This document shows, one piece after another, positions 45,201 through 55,580 of a stretch of 64,000 nt of DNA (the stretch's first letter is position 1; the number at the start of each line of letters is the position of its first letter). The stretch is taken from positions 40,434,747 to 40,498,746 of the forward strand of contig NC_091941.1 in NCBI RefSeq assembly GCF_041260155.1, written 5' to 3'. Origin of the DNA: Ptychodera flava. Lineage: Eukaryota; Hemichordata; Enteropneusta; Ptychoderidae. The notes beneath the pieces are model-generated. The model was not told the origin of the DNA, ran no database searches, and was given only the letters and a program-made list of their open reading frames with translations. Position numbers and translations under genes: made by a program.

Positions 45201-48138
45201 AATTCAGAGAAGCCATTACCATCGTATACATAATTGTCCGAAAACGGTAAATTTGCAAATAAATGATAATTGTGTAAGTCTTGCCGACGGAACACATTTT
45301 AAAACAATTTAATATTAAAGCAGCATTATTTCAGTATTATAACACAATGGGAAAGAGTAGAGTCTGCCCCTCACACAAACACACACACAATGCCGAAGTT
45401 ATCTTTCCGAATTGAGTGATTGATTTCCATATTCACTTTACTAAGGATCAAACGATGTTTAACAAACTTATCTTTGTGACGTATTCTTGTGATCTTTACC
45501 TGCTATAATTCTGGAAATGGCGCCATAAACTGAGCGGACAATTTTCAATCGTCGTGTGGTTGCAGTCCGAGTACCATTCATATTCTGAAATATTCGGATG
45601 CTGATCATAACGGGACAATCTAAGCATAATCTTGATCTCGTTTTGCCACTCTTTAATTCTGGTTGGATGGAAGAGTTTCAGCATTCCATGTGAAGTTGTT
45701 TCACCATCGTAGCTCCACTCAATGATCGCAGTTTTCTGAAATAATAATCTCACAAAGCTCATATTGGAAGAAATTACACGCATAGTTATCCATGTGCTAA
45801 AACAACAGCAGGCATATATTTTGCAGGAGAAATAGTAAATATTATTTAAAAACTAAAAATGTACTGTATTGTGAAACAGCAATAAACTTAAACCAGAATA
45901 TGAAATTGCTATATGAACTTTTCCGCAAGACCGAAAAAGCGGATTACTTGTGATGAGAAGTGGTGCAATGCAACAATGCATTGCACCAGTCTCTCAGAGG
46001 TCAGATGTAGACTCTTTCAAACATTTAGCTATTAAAATTATGTCACTTAGTGGTATATTCGGTGAATTTTGAGACGTACTGGCCATGAATATGAAAGTAC
46101 AGCAATTAACTTCTACGTTACATAGAAAAAAAAGGGAGACATTTTGTACCAATTCAGTGGTCATGCAGGAGGGGTCAAAAGGGAACCCCTTTAAAGAAAC
46201 TTTTGAAAATTGAACTATTGAAATGGCATCATTTTAGCGAAATTTTGGGTGAAGATTTAGACATGTACCTGTCAAGTGTAGCGTTAGAGCGGGTAATACA
46301 GAAGATGTTATCATGTTGCCTATTTGGACATTTTGGTCACATTTCATCCTAGAATCGCACGAAAGTAGTGGCCCTCCGCTAATGCCTGTACAAATTGTAA
46401 AAGTCCCCGCTCCCCCAACAATTTCATGAAATATAGTGACCCGACCGCAAATTGCACCTCCCCAATTAAATGTGTCCAGGCCCTCAGTAACTACTTATTA
46501 TAGCTATGCCACAATGATAGCTGCATAGCTGCCTCAGACCAACAACATTTTGGCCCATTGCCTCGGGCTTCCATATCCACTGCCCTTGAACTCAAGACCG
46601 CACATCTTCTTACATTTGTAGTAGTAGACGGTTCGTACCTCCTTATCATGGCCAGCGGTCATGAGTTCCGATGCTATCCATGTAACTCGGCTCGGTGCAT
46701 TATTGCTGATTTCTGCAGTCTGGGGACTCGTTTTGATAAATTCTGAAATTGTTAATCAGATATATAGAGAAGTTGTCTGAGTACCGACAATGTATTAATT
46801 GTTCGGTAATGTACATGTAATTTCTCTCAATATATATGAAAGCTATACTGAATAAACGTTGACACCAAACGCTGTAATCATTCAAAGGTTCTGGATTACA
46901 GTAGAGTGCGACTCACAATTCACTACGCCCGCACTACAAAATTGAAATCCTAATTTATAGCTATCCGCGCTTCATGTCAAAACTCCTCGAGAAGCAATTT
47001 GCGCTATCTTTTTTATTCGGAGTTGTAATGTTTAAGCAAATAATAATAGCATGCGTTATTATTTTCCAGTGGCAACTTGCCAAGCAAAAACGTGTAACGT
47101 CCATTAATCACATTGGCATTTCTAGATTACGCTCAGGCCACTACTTATTGATAACACTGAAGAGATTTGGGTCTAGCATGATTTACCTCCTATCTTGCAT
47201 TCTGTGAACATCTTTATAAGCTCCTTCCCGTTATCGACAGTTAGAAAAACGTACAAGATTGGGTGAAGTACTGAACTTATCGGTAAAACAAACCAAAGTA
47301 ACCACTCACAAACGTCGACAGAAACAACTACGCCTGTGTTCGTACTGAGACTAACTATCAGCGAAGGCACCCAACATACAACATGTAAGAGAGTCAAACA
47401 GGATAGTTTACGAGCAGTTGAACTGCCGCCTTTTATATTATTGACGTCACTGGTGATGACATGTACTGCTGTCCGTCGTCGACGTACATCGCTGTTAACG
47501 TAGCAGATAAAAAATGATGTAATGAAGATGCAAATACCCAACAATGTCGCGATGAAAACATTATAGATCCTCATTGAATAGGACGGGAAGAATATCCTCA
47601 GACAGAAGATGCCCTCTGTGGCAGGTGTACTGTCTAAGTTTGAACGTAATGGCAGAGCTGCCAACATAGTTACAAAACAAACTTCGATGAAGATAACAAT
47701 TCCAAACATAAACGTAGGGTTCTTTCTGTTCAATTTTCCTGGTGTGAAATGTTGACAATACAGCGTAATAGACAGTGTTAGTACAATCCATACTGACATT
47801 TGAACGGAAAATGAGCCGAGAAACCCGATAAATTTACATATGGAACCAGTGATCCACTCCTCTTCTCTCACATTGTTGTTACTATCATTGTAGGAATCCA
47901 CTGATGTTAGTATGGTTAGATAAGTCCCAGTAATGATATGATTCAGAGATAATGCTGATAAAAATAATGCGAATGCCGACGTTTCTTTCTGTTGATACAA
48001 TCTTGTGAAGAGAAGGGCGGCATTGCTTATGATTGTCGTCAAGGCAATAATCCACATGGCAACGCTCAAACTGTCCGATGTGATGATGTGAATTGCTTCA
48101 TCTTCTATACTCTGAGTGATAGTTGTATTGTTGGACAT
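36114..48138 (-). CDS. Predicted 7TM receptor fused to a kinase-like domain (six exons, about 1460 aa)
   Basis: Minus-strand exons 48138-47187, 46742-46639, 45735-45500, 44952-44760, 40999-38204 and 36215-36114 join with phases 1,0,2,0,0 and GT-AG borders. Residues 1-317: class A 7TM core with a short N-glycosylatable N terminus, TM3 Cys and ECL2 Cys, CWVP in TM6 and HPILY in TM7; TM6-TM7 resemble relaxin/LGR receptors; no DRY. Residues about 335-575: kinase fold with Lys372 (GMLKLF), Glu385, HNN at 480-482 for HRD, DFN at 505-507 for DFG, PASERL for APE, and FDIRSFALVLLEML for helix F. An ~800-residue Ser/Thr/Lys-rich insert follows, then QCWSRDPAPTADEL, the last kinase helix, and a stop. 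Expected in membranes, with a signalling-scaffold or regulatory pseudokinase. The 7TM-kinase join rests on phase and proximity; a separate single-exon 7TM gene is the alternative. Confidence 0.7.
36446..37040. mobile_element. 0.6-kb inverted-repeat element in the last intron
   Basis: CACAGTAAGTGAGGCTACC at the left and GGTAGCCTCACTTTAATACT then GTG at the right form imperfect inverted ends. Flanks are G-runs (GGAGGGGG and GGGGGGGG), possibly an 8-bp duplication. CAC...GTG ends would suit hAT. An internal 109-codon frame has no recognisable domain. Confidence 0.5.
37041..38203 (-). other. Last intron of the 7TM-kinase gene, remaining part
   Basis: A 14-G run near 37040-37052, otherwise AT-rich intron sequence with no element recognised. 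Confidence 0.4.
38204..40999 (-). CDS. 7TM-kinase exon 5: activation segment, helix F and giant insert
   Basis: A single 2796-bp exon (932 codons, phase 0 both sides). Acceptor CCCCCTCTTTCAG; donor CAAAAT then GTAAGT. The first ~80 codons hold VVISDFNKAMDLS, VPASERLATPAGIRSY and FDIRSFALVLLEMLAW. The rest is polar, rich in Ser, Thr, Lys and Asp, with several S/T-P sites (SPIDD, TSPRSH, KTPKSTPSN, KTSPNL) and no recognisable fold. The last ~45 codons (YYQQLRMLFPWFIKERSLLS) look ordered again and lead into the kinase C-lobe end. Unspliced, the frame would stop three codons after the donor. Confidence 0.8.
41756..42187. mobile_element. 432-bp element, copy B, with 9-bp target duplication
   Basis: TAGTCTGGCAGAG...GAGAGTCTA, closely matching copy A (16620-17055) throughout. 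Flanked by TCGCCGCCG at 41747-41755 and 42188-42196, a perfect 9-bp duplication of the host tandem repeat. Hairpin-forming pairs AGACCCTGCGATTCGCG/CGCGAATCCCAGGGTCT and ACAGTCGCTGTG/CACAGCGACTGT are intact. Confidence 0.8.
42331..42872. mobile_element. 0.54-kb foldback element
   Basis: Arms of about 255 bp are inverted copies: GGACGTATATCTCTCATACA and TGTATGAGAGATATACGTCC, ATTATGCTAATCCGTGGACT and AGTCCACGGATTAGCATAAT, GTTGGTCAACATCG and CGATGTTGACCAAC. Centre near 42595. Nested in the Harbinger-like element. Confidence 0.8.
44160..44490 (-). mobile_element. Copy 4 of the dispersed ~330-bp family
   Basis: Reverse orientation: AGACTTAAAC near the left, ATTCAAAATTTAGAATAGCG, TTTTAAAAATGAACCCCCAC, and CTGTCCCCGAGGCGCGTA at the right. 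Sits 270 bp from exon 4 of the 7TM-kinase gene. Confidence 0.6.
44760..44952 (-). CDS. 7TM-kinase exon 4: kinase helix D-E and altered catalytic loop
   Basis: Acceptor ATGTTTTGGCAG, donor CTTCAG then GTAAAA. Encodes YICTGLYKHGSLRRLFINHR, ADQIASGLQYLHGMRIVHNN and LTSTSVLV. This is kinase subdomains V-VIb with HRDLxxxNVLV replaced by HNNLTSTSVLV, so the catalytic Asp is Asn. Another open frame overlapping it is a shadow. Confidence 0.82.
45500..45735 (-). CDS. 7TM-kinase exon 3: kinase N-lobe
   Basis: Acceptor TTATTTCAG, donor TAGCAG then GTAAAG. Encodes KTAIIEWSYDGETTSHGMLK, then EWQNEIKIMLRL and HPNISEYEWY, i.e. beta-3 Lys, helix C Glu and the HPNI strand-4 lead-in. Phase 0 in, phase 2 out. 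Confidence 0.8.
45953..46638 (-). other. Intron between exons 3 and 2
   Basis: AT-rich intron. A short palindrome (TGGTGCAATG at 45961 with CATTGCACCA near 45977) is the only structure seen. Confidence 0.4.
46639..46742 (-). CDS. 7TM-kinase exon 2: linker and first kinase strands
   Basis: 104 bp, below the length at which open frames stand out. Acceptor AACAATTTCAG, donor AAGGAG then GTACGA. It needs one base from the previous exon (G from the 7TM exon, giving Glu) and reads EFIKTSPQTAEISNNAPSRV then TWIASELMTAGHDKE. The segment would hold the juxtamembrane linker and beta-1. Confidence 0.65.
47187..48138 (-). CDS. 7TM-kinase exon 1: rhodopsin-class 7TM core
   Basis: ATG at 48138 with an in-frame TGA three codons upstream. 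Seven hydrophobic segments near residues 24-46, 55-80, 95-127, 141-163, 188-215, 240-263 and 270-296. TM1 has ISNAALLF (N1.50); W..G..CKF.GFLGSFS resembles LGR/RXFP receptors; VVCWVPSLIV and LPISSVLHPILYVFL match the RXFP pattern CW.P and LP.NS.LNPILY with Asn to His. DRY is absent (TLSITLYCQHF). No leucine-rich repeats or LDLa module precede it. Donor GGAG then GTAAAT at 47186 leaves phase 1; unspliced, a TAG follows after five codons. Confidence 0.85.
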
Positions 48139-48996
48139 GGCTACCCTTCAGCATTCACTACCAACACTGAAAGAGTCACTGAGGTGAGAGGATAAAACGT
48201 ATACTATTAAAACGAATATTAACACTTAGCTTGGGAGGATTATGAACTCGCTTATGGAATTATATATCAGAAGTGTCATATCATGATCGACTGCAATCTA
48301 TATCAATATGTCCTGTGAAGAAGACTTTAAAGGAAATAATTATTTCAATACCATTGAATTTGTAACGTAATCCAGTCTTTGAACCTGAACTGACAAATTA
48401 TGTGGAGATTGTTGTTTGCACTTATAAACTTCAAAGTGGTTAATGTTACGTCATGCCGACACACTTATTAATGATTTGACTGAAAACGATGAAAGAAGCC
48501 AGCAGGTCATCTTCCCAATGAATAACAGGGAAATGCGATTGTTTTATATAGAACAGAAGTTGCATAGCTCACTTCCAGTTACATCGATACCACATCTTAG
48601 TTCTCGCATCAACCTCATCCAAATTATCTTTTCTAGTCCAGTGTATTTTGATGAAGTGTCAAATAAAGAATATCATCTTAAGGAAATAGTCTAAATTGTA
48701 TTGTGCATGTCTTTTTACAGTGATCACCACATAGACACCATGGTCTACGTGCAATGTTTGCTTTTTTCATTTCTAGTTGACATAAAGCTGAAGGTGTGTG
48801 ATAAATTGCATGATCGCTTATATACTGACGAGTTTCTAAAATTGCATTTAACAAATTCTTTTACATAATATTTCATACCGTTTGATAACGGTGACGCAAT
48901 TCGTTAGAATCTTCACAATTGAAAGCAATACACAAACACACACACATATGTATAAAAAGATGAGAAAATAAAAGCTAGTCTGTCAACATGGTCAAG

Positions 48997-48998
<2 letters not shown>
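48139..48998. other. Upstream region of the 7TM-kinase gene
   Basis: Presumed promoter and 5' UTR of the minus-strand gene. No clear TATA box or initiator could be assigned. A plus-strand frame at 48443-48694 has no recognisable features. Confidence 0.3.

Positions 48999-49046
<48 letters not shown>
48999..49046. repeat. (AG)n microsatellite
   Basis: About 24 uninterrupted AG dinucleotides. Confidence 0.95.
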
Positions 49047-49050
<4 letters not shown>

Positions 49051-51206
49051 TATGATACATATTTGATTAATGTGATGTGACTTTAACCGGTATCAATGTC
49101 AACCTAATGTTACTTTGACGATTTACTGTGACCGTCTTTAAGCAATGTATTATTTATAGCAAATGAAATGCGTCTCATAGGTAGGCACGTTTGGCGGTCC
49201 AGTATCGTTGAGGCACTGAAATGTCCGCAATGAAGTTGAATTGCGGATTGACAAAACTGACTGTGTCGTCGTATCAAATGACACGTATAAACAATACGGT
49301 TATCGCCTACGACTTTCTTTTCTGGCGTATGTCGTATCTCGATTACAATATCAATTTACTCAAATACCTCACCGCCGACAAAACGACCTTCTTATGTATC
49401 GTCTAGAAACCATAGATTCGTTTAACCTTCAATGCATAACCCATGTTGGATACCGAAGCGTTATACGGTTGAAGTCTTAAAGTGTCCGGTGAGTTATTGT
49501 GTGTAAAAGCAACAGGGAATCACATTTCATGACATCGGCAGCAGACGTTTGTATCATAGAAGTGGAATTCACGTTATCTTTGTTTAAACTATTTAAAATT
49601 TTTGTGATTTTCTTCAACTTGTTGGTTGCATTTGGTACATTAAATGGCAGGAATTTTATGTTGTGATATATGTGTATATCATCATGATGATTCTCAACTA
49701 TTCAGTATCGGGAATAAAGGATAGCTTCACATGGATTACCCTATTCCATAGCACATTTTCATGGAAAAAAACCTGTAAAAACAATATCATGTTTCGGGAG
49801 TATTTCAACCTTGATTAAGTCTTGTTCGTCTAGTGTTTATAAACATTTTTACGGTTAAACGTTTTTACTATTCGAGTTTTTGTGTGCAGTCATTACATTC
49901 CGTTTCCTTATTTGCTAGCGACTTCCTGTCAGTTTTTTATTTCAATTTGCGTTGTTTTATCCATCTCTTCCTATAGTCTGCCTGTCCCAAAGTATTCATA
50001 ATGAACAAAGCGATGAAAATAAATGTTTGATGATGCATATGTTCAAGCCAAGGCAGCTGACTGTGGGTCGTTTCTTAACAGCAGTGTCGTTTTACAATAG
50101 TTCAGCTATGGCCTTCACTAAGAGACCCTATGCTCTTTTCCAAATTTGAAAGCAGCCTATAATAGTTTCTATATGCACTTGATAGACATATTCGCCGGAC
50201 AAATACTCTAACAGTTTGGAGGTTGGTGGACCGATTCATTATGATGATATAAGAACATGCATAGTTGGTGATCGCAAAACTTTTGATAGTGAAATTACGT
50301 GCGCCAAAAAGATGTAAACAGAGAACCCTTAAATCGTACCTACGAATTCTCGATAGTTTGCGAAAGTTCCTCTCAAGATCGATCAGCTCCAAGTATGGCA
50401 GATGAAAAGTTAAAAGTTTGTGAGAAAAGGCGTTGAAGTATTTCTAGTGGTCTTGACGTTTTGCTTATCTAGGTTTTAAAATCTTGCTGAAACAAATAAA
50501 CGTGACTGATCACCTTTGGTAAGCCTGCTTTATTGTCATGGATTGTACGCTTGTCACTCATTCAATCTCCTCTTTCTATAATTTTTTAATTTTACACTGC
50601 TACCATGTTTATCCAAATCCTTTCGAATCTAAAAGTTGTAGGATACTTTTGATTACTTTCTATTTGACAATACGGTACCTCTGAGGAAGATTGAAATAAA
50701 ACAGATCACTTACCTAGCACGTATCACACCAAGCTACTGTACATACTCAGTGTTTTGGTACTTAACATGTAAACACAAACATGGGTTGATCTTGTCATTA
50801 TTTTAGCAACGTACCCATCAGCTCAACAAGCAACAGTGATGACAGTTGTTTTGCTGCTTACGAAATCGTATTACTTTGTACTCGACAGAAGCAATGGAGA
50901 ATTATTGGGCAAGTCATCGAGCAGAGGTAGAATGTAGAAGACATACAACAGTCTTCAGTCTTTCTCCTGTTTGAAACTGGATACAGTAACTTGAACAACT
51001 GGGTATTGTATCGTCAACTCTCGTTTAAGACAAGAAATTACAGCATGGTTTCCAATGATAAAAAGCTCAAAGAATTGGTTCATGGTTCAACTAGGCGTAA
51101 TTTTCTGTTACAAACTGACTATGTCGAGTCAGCCTCATGGGTAAATCAAATCGATTTTCAAAGAACTGTAAATTCTAGTGATACTGATAGTAAAGGCCCA
51201 TGTTAA
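49047..51206. other. Intergenic, nothing recognised
   Basis: Several 60-96-codon frames on both strands without domain, splice partners or repeat identity. Confidence 0.3.
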
Positions 51207-51415
51207 GTTTTTATGCGCCTCAAAAGTGGAAGACTTAAACTTTTGCTCAAACGTTTTCTTACCAAATCAACAATAAAAATGGGGGGGGGGGGGCATCTTT
51301 CAAAGTTTGGAACTAGCAAAACAAATACCCAACATTTGGCGATATTTGGAATTCAAAATGGCTGCCATTCCTGCGTTAACTCTACGGGGGGAAATTAAAT
51401 TTTAGATTTTCGGAA
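51207..51415 (-). mobile_element. Copy 5 of the dispersed ~330-bp family, partial
   Basis: GCGCCTCAAAAGTGGAAGAC then TTAAACTTTTGCTCAAA, a 12-G run, and TTCAAAATGGCTGCCATTCC match the reverse strand of the family. The distal third is absent. Confidence 0.55.
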
Positions 51416-51650
51416 AACTAAGCTGTGGAGAACTGACTGGTGAATCAACTTTGGTTAAAGTTCTCTGCAATGTCAACATATTTCCTTGGGGTGTGTAGGA
51501 ATGATTTATTCAAAAATTGCCGTTTTCTTTGATTTGATTTCAATGTTATATACTGGTAGGATGTGACTCTTTGCTGGTTCATATACTTCAATCATTCCTC
51601 TCAGTAGCAAGATTCAATAATGACCATCACTAGTAATGAATGTCACAGTT

Positions 51651-51656
51651 TTTATT
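51651..51656 (-). terminator. Polyadenylation signal of the HPGD-like gene
   Basis: TTTATT on the plus strand, AATAAA on the minus strand, about 180 bases after the TAG at 51833. Confidence 0.5.
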
Positions 51657-51832
51657 GAAACAGTATTATATTAAAATGAGTTGTCCATGAAAATCACTAT
51701 GAGTCAATACAGGCCATGCAATACAGGAAAATACAGTAAAATATTTCAGCTGTCAATATGATATGATATCTGATATGTGTCTTGATGTGTCTTGATTGAA
51801 CTCTTTAGATCCTTACAAATTTCTTGTGACAT

Positions 51833-51953
51833 CTATTCCAGTTTTGGGGGTGGGATGTTTTCAAATCCTTTGCCTGGTATGATCACGTTAGCTGTGCCAT
51901 TGTTACTTTGATCATTAATCAACTCCACAATCGTTGATGTAACTTCACTTAAC
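51833..51953 (-). CDS. HPGD-like terminal exon
   Basis: Acceptor CCTAATTTTAG; the first base G completes a Lys codon left open 8.6 kb away. Encodes [20 protein letters not shown] then [10 protein letters not shown] and ends PPPKLE, TAG. The D.S.NG....I..G pattern is typical of the HPGD C-terminal region. Confidence 0.75.
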
Positions 51954-54900
51954 CTAAAATTAGGTAACACATTTAATAATATGTTATTAGGAAAGTGACA
52001 AAAAATTTCCAGCGAGCTGCTTAAAGAACAGAGAGACACTGTAGTTCAGTTATTGTTTACTTGCTTATTTGATTGTAAACAAAATGAACACAGGTAAAGG
52101 CATGTGCACAATGAATAAATCAAATGTATTACTAAAAGATAATAAAGTATTAATTATTTCACTATAATTTCACTGTAATTTTTGGCTTGTCAGCAAATGA
52201 CACAATTTACTTTGCAAGAAGATGGCAGATGACAATGGACAGTTACCGACACAATAAGCTCCTAATTGTCACAGTGGAGTGTTATGACTGCACATATTGT
52301 CCTATATAGATGTATGTGTTCAATGACATAGATTCTCTTTCCACACTCAAGCTTTGTTGAATCATTTGAGCTTTTTAATTTCTATTATCAATGGTGTGGT
52401 TATTAAGCAAGCAAGCTCAGCCAGAAAGTCAATTATTCATATCTAAGTACCAATTTAAGAGCCCAAATTAGGAGATTAGAAGGTCACAACCCTTTGAATA
52501 CAAAGTGAAAGAGTAAAGTTTCTCCCTGACCTCTAGCTACGTCCTGTATTCCTTAGCCCCTAGCTGTGCTATTGAGTCATTACCCCTAGCTGTGTCCTGG
52601 AGTATTGCTATCCCAAGCTATGTCCTGTGTGAAACTTATCAAAATTACCTTGAAATGTCTGCACCTCGGCTGAATTTCCACAAAGACATTTTATCCACTT
52701 CAACCTGACAAGGGCATGGCTACATCCTAGATCAGATTCTACGTGGAGGTTGCCAAAATATACACTTTGGGAATAGCTCCCCCCCCTTCTCACAATTAAA
52801 CCCTACTTAGTGTCTAAATATGATGGATTACAGACCATCTGTAGGTACATTATGATCTGAACTTGCCAGACCATGACGCTGAGACCAGACTTTGCGTCCA
52901 CTCCTTGACAATTTATCAAGGATCAAATCTTTAATGTCAAATGCAATACGTAGTCGATGTAACTGTATGATTCAGCTTAGGAAGCTCACTTCTCACTTTT
53001 CCTCCTTGCGCTGCACTCCTCCCAGTGGGGCCTGTTGTGTGTGCTGAAAGCCGGGACTCTACGGTGTCAAGACTTTGGTCCCACCATTGAGCGGAGTGAC
53101 TGAACTATGAGGAAGCACTTGGTGTGCATACACTTGGCCAGTTGTACCTGAACAGAGACAATCCTATGGAATTACCGTACAGGGCCTGAATTGCGGGACC
53201 TCTGGTGGTACTATTCTAGGACAAACAACTGTGCACACGTGCTACGGGAAAGAACTTGAATGGGATCTATGTTGAAGTTACTGGATCAAGGAATTGTATG
53301 CTCGACTGGACAGTGAGCACTGAAAACGGACACTTACTTAACCCGGGAAACTGTAGAGCTCATAGACTGTACGTTACTCCCCTACCCCCCCTTTATGCAC
53401 AGGAGTCAGATAAGTTTTTCTTCTTGTTGTTATTATTGTAACTTAGTATTTCTTTGATATTTAATTAGAATAAATAGGAGAGTTACTATATTTTCTGTGT
53501 GTGTCTGGATTACTGTTGCATGGACAATAACTGGTTGCATTGATCACATTAAGAATTCGCTGTCTCCCAACTTACCCACGGCCAGTCAAACCAAGGTTTT
53601 CCACATTAATTAACTCGTCCCAAAAACAATAAATTAAATCATTATACACCTGTATCGATCCCTACCCCTAGCTATGTACTGTATTTCTACCCCTAGCTGT
53701 GCCCTGTATGGGTTCTACCCTACTGTGTTCTGTATCCCTGTTGTATACCCACTGGCACTCCTTAGCTGGGTAGTCTGCTAAGTAGATCGATTTTCGGATC
53801 GATCTATTGATCCCGTAGTCGATATACCCGCCACTGCAACCTAAATACTCACAAGGTGTGCAACACAATCACTCAAAAAACACACCACCCGATTTGTCAA
53901 CTGGCCGTGCGCTCGCACAAAACATTCAGAACTACACTCCCATATACCTAGTTGGATCACAAATTTAACCATCTCCTCAAAAATCACGCCGATGAATGTG
54001 TTACTCGCGTCATCTTGAAGAAATCGGCCGTGTTTTGAGACCAAGCGCGGTGAAATGTGGCCTGCAGAACTATTCTACCATATGACGTCATTTTTTCCGC
54101 TGCTGATTGGTTCAACTATACTACAACAGTGACGTCTTGCCATGACCTTTGTTTTGGCCGTTCATTAGCCAATCAGTAGTGGAATAAATTACATCATATG
54201 GTAGAATCGTTCTGCAGGCCACATTTCACTGCGCTTGGTCTCAAAACACGTCCGATTTCTTCAAATTTGTGATCCAACTAGGTATATGGGAGTGTAGTTC
54301 TGAATGTTTTGTGCGAGCGCACGGCCAGTTGACAAATCGGATGGTGTGTTTTTTGAGTGATTGTGTTGCACACCTTGTGAGTATTTAGGTTGCAGTGGCG
54401 GGCATATCGACTACGGGATCAATAGATCGATCCGAAAATCGATCTACTTAGCAGACTACCCAGCTAAGGAGTGCCTGTGTGTATACCCCTAGCTGTGCCA
54501 TATTGTATCTCTGTATCCCTCTGTATCCCTAGAGTATACCTCTGTGTCCTGTTTTCCTGCATCCCTGAAATGTACATGTGCCTCTAGGCATGCCTTGTAC
54601 CACTGTATTCCTATAGTATACCCCCAGCTGTGACGGTACCAAATTTAAATATAAGGTAGAACACACCTCGGGGACAGACATTCGGACTCTCAAACTTTTA
54701 CAGTTCTCTTCTGATATACCACATGTGGGGGTTCATTTTAAAGCTCTTGGTGAAACAAAACTTTTCAATGGCTTAGTTTTATGAAATTCGAAAATTTTTA
54801 TTTTTCGCCATAGAGATGGCGGCCATTTTGAATTTCTAATATCGGTCAATCTTGGGTAATTTGTTTCTCTAGTACCAAAATTTGCACGGTGACCCCTATT

Positions 54901-55401
54901 TTTATTCTTGATTTTGAAATGATTGAAAAATTCCTTGAGGAAAGTTAGACCAAAAGTTTAAGTCTTTCACTTTCGAGGTGCATTACCTTAATACAAGTCA
55001 GTAGAATCAGTACAATGTTAATGAATGACACAATATTTCCTCTTCTTTACGAATTGGAATTATATTGGGGACTGGTCAGTTTCTTCAGCCGGGAAGGGGG
55101 GTCAGTCTGTTTTTGACTCAGGTGATGGGGAGTCACCATGTTTTTGAAATGCCCAAAAGGGGGGGTCAGTGTGCATGGGTTTTGAGAATCGACATGGGCT
55201 CATACTTGCCTAAGGGACTGGTCAGTTTCTTCGGCCTGGGGGGGCCGGTGGATTATTTTTTGCCGATGTCAAAAAGTGGCTGACCCCCCCTATTCCAAAT
55301 TTTGAAAACAGGGTGACCCCCCCTATTCCAAATTTCGAAAACAGGGTGACCCCCCCCCCCCCCCCCCGGGCGCGATATAGGTAAAAGAAAAGGTGGACAT
55401 A

Positions 55402-55443
<42 letters not shown>

Positions 55444-55503
55444 TTATATATATATATATATATCATTTTACATTTTACATAGAGAGCTTTTTTAGCCAAT
55501 ATA

Positions 55504-55580
<77 letters not shown>

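Larger units (their letters stand above)
52521..54640. repeat. Degenerate CCCTAGCTGTGTCCTGTAT tandem repeat, interrupted
   Basis: Units of about 20-30 bp (CCTAGCTGTG, TGTCCTGTAT) occur at 52530-52630, 53660-53745 and 54480-54640. The gaps are filled by unclassified sequence (52630-53640) and by a 730-bp foldback element. Confidence 0.5.

Noticed and set aside
47173..47186. TAG at 47173 as the true stop of a single-exon 7TM gene
   Set aside because: Not excluded, but the donor at 47186 matches the phase of the next acceptor and the kinase exons need an upstream exon; treated as the alternative model.
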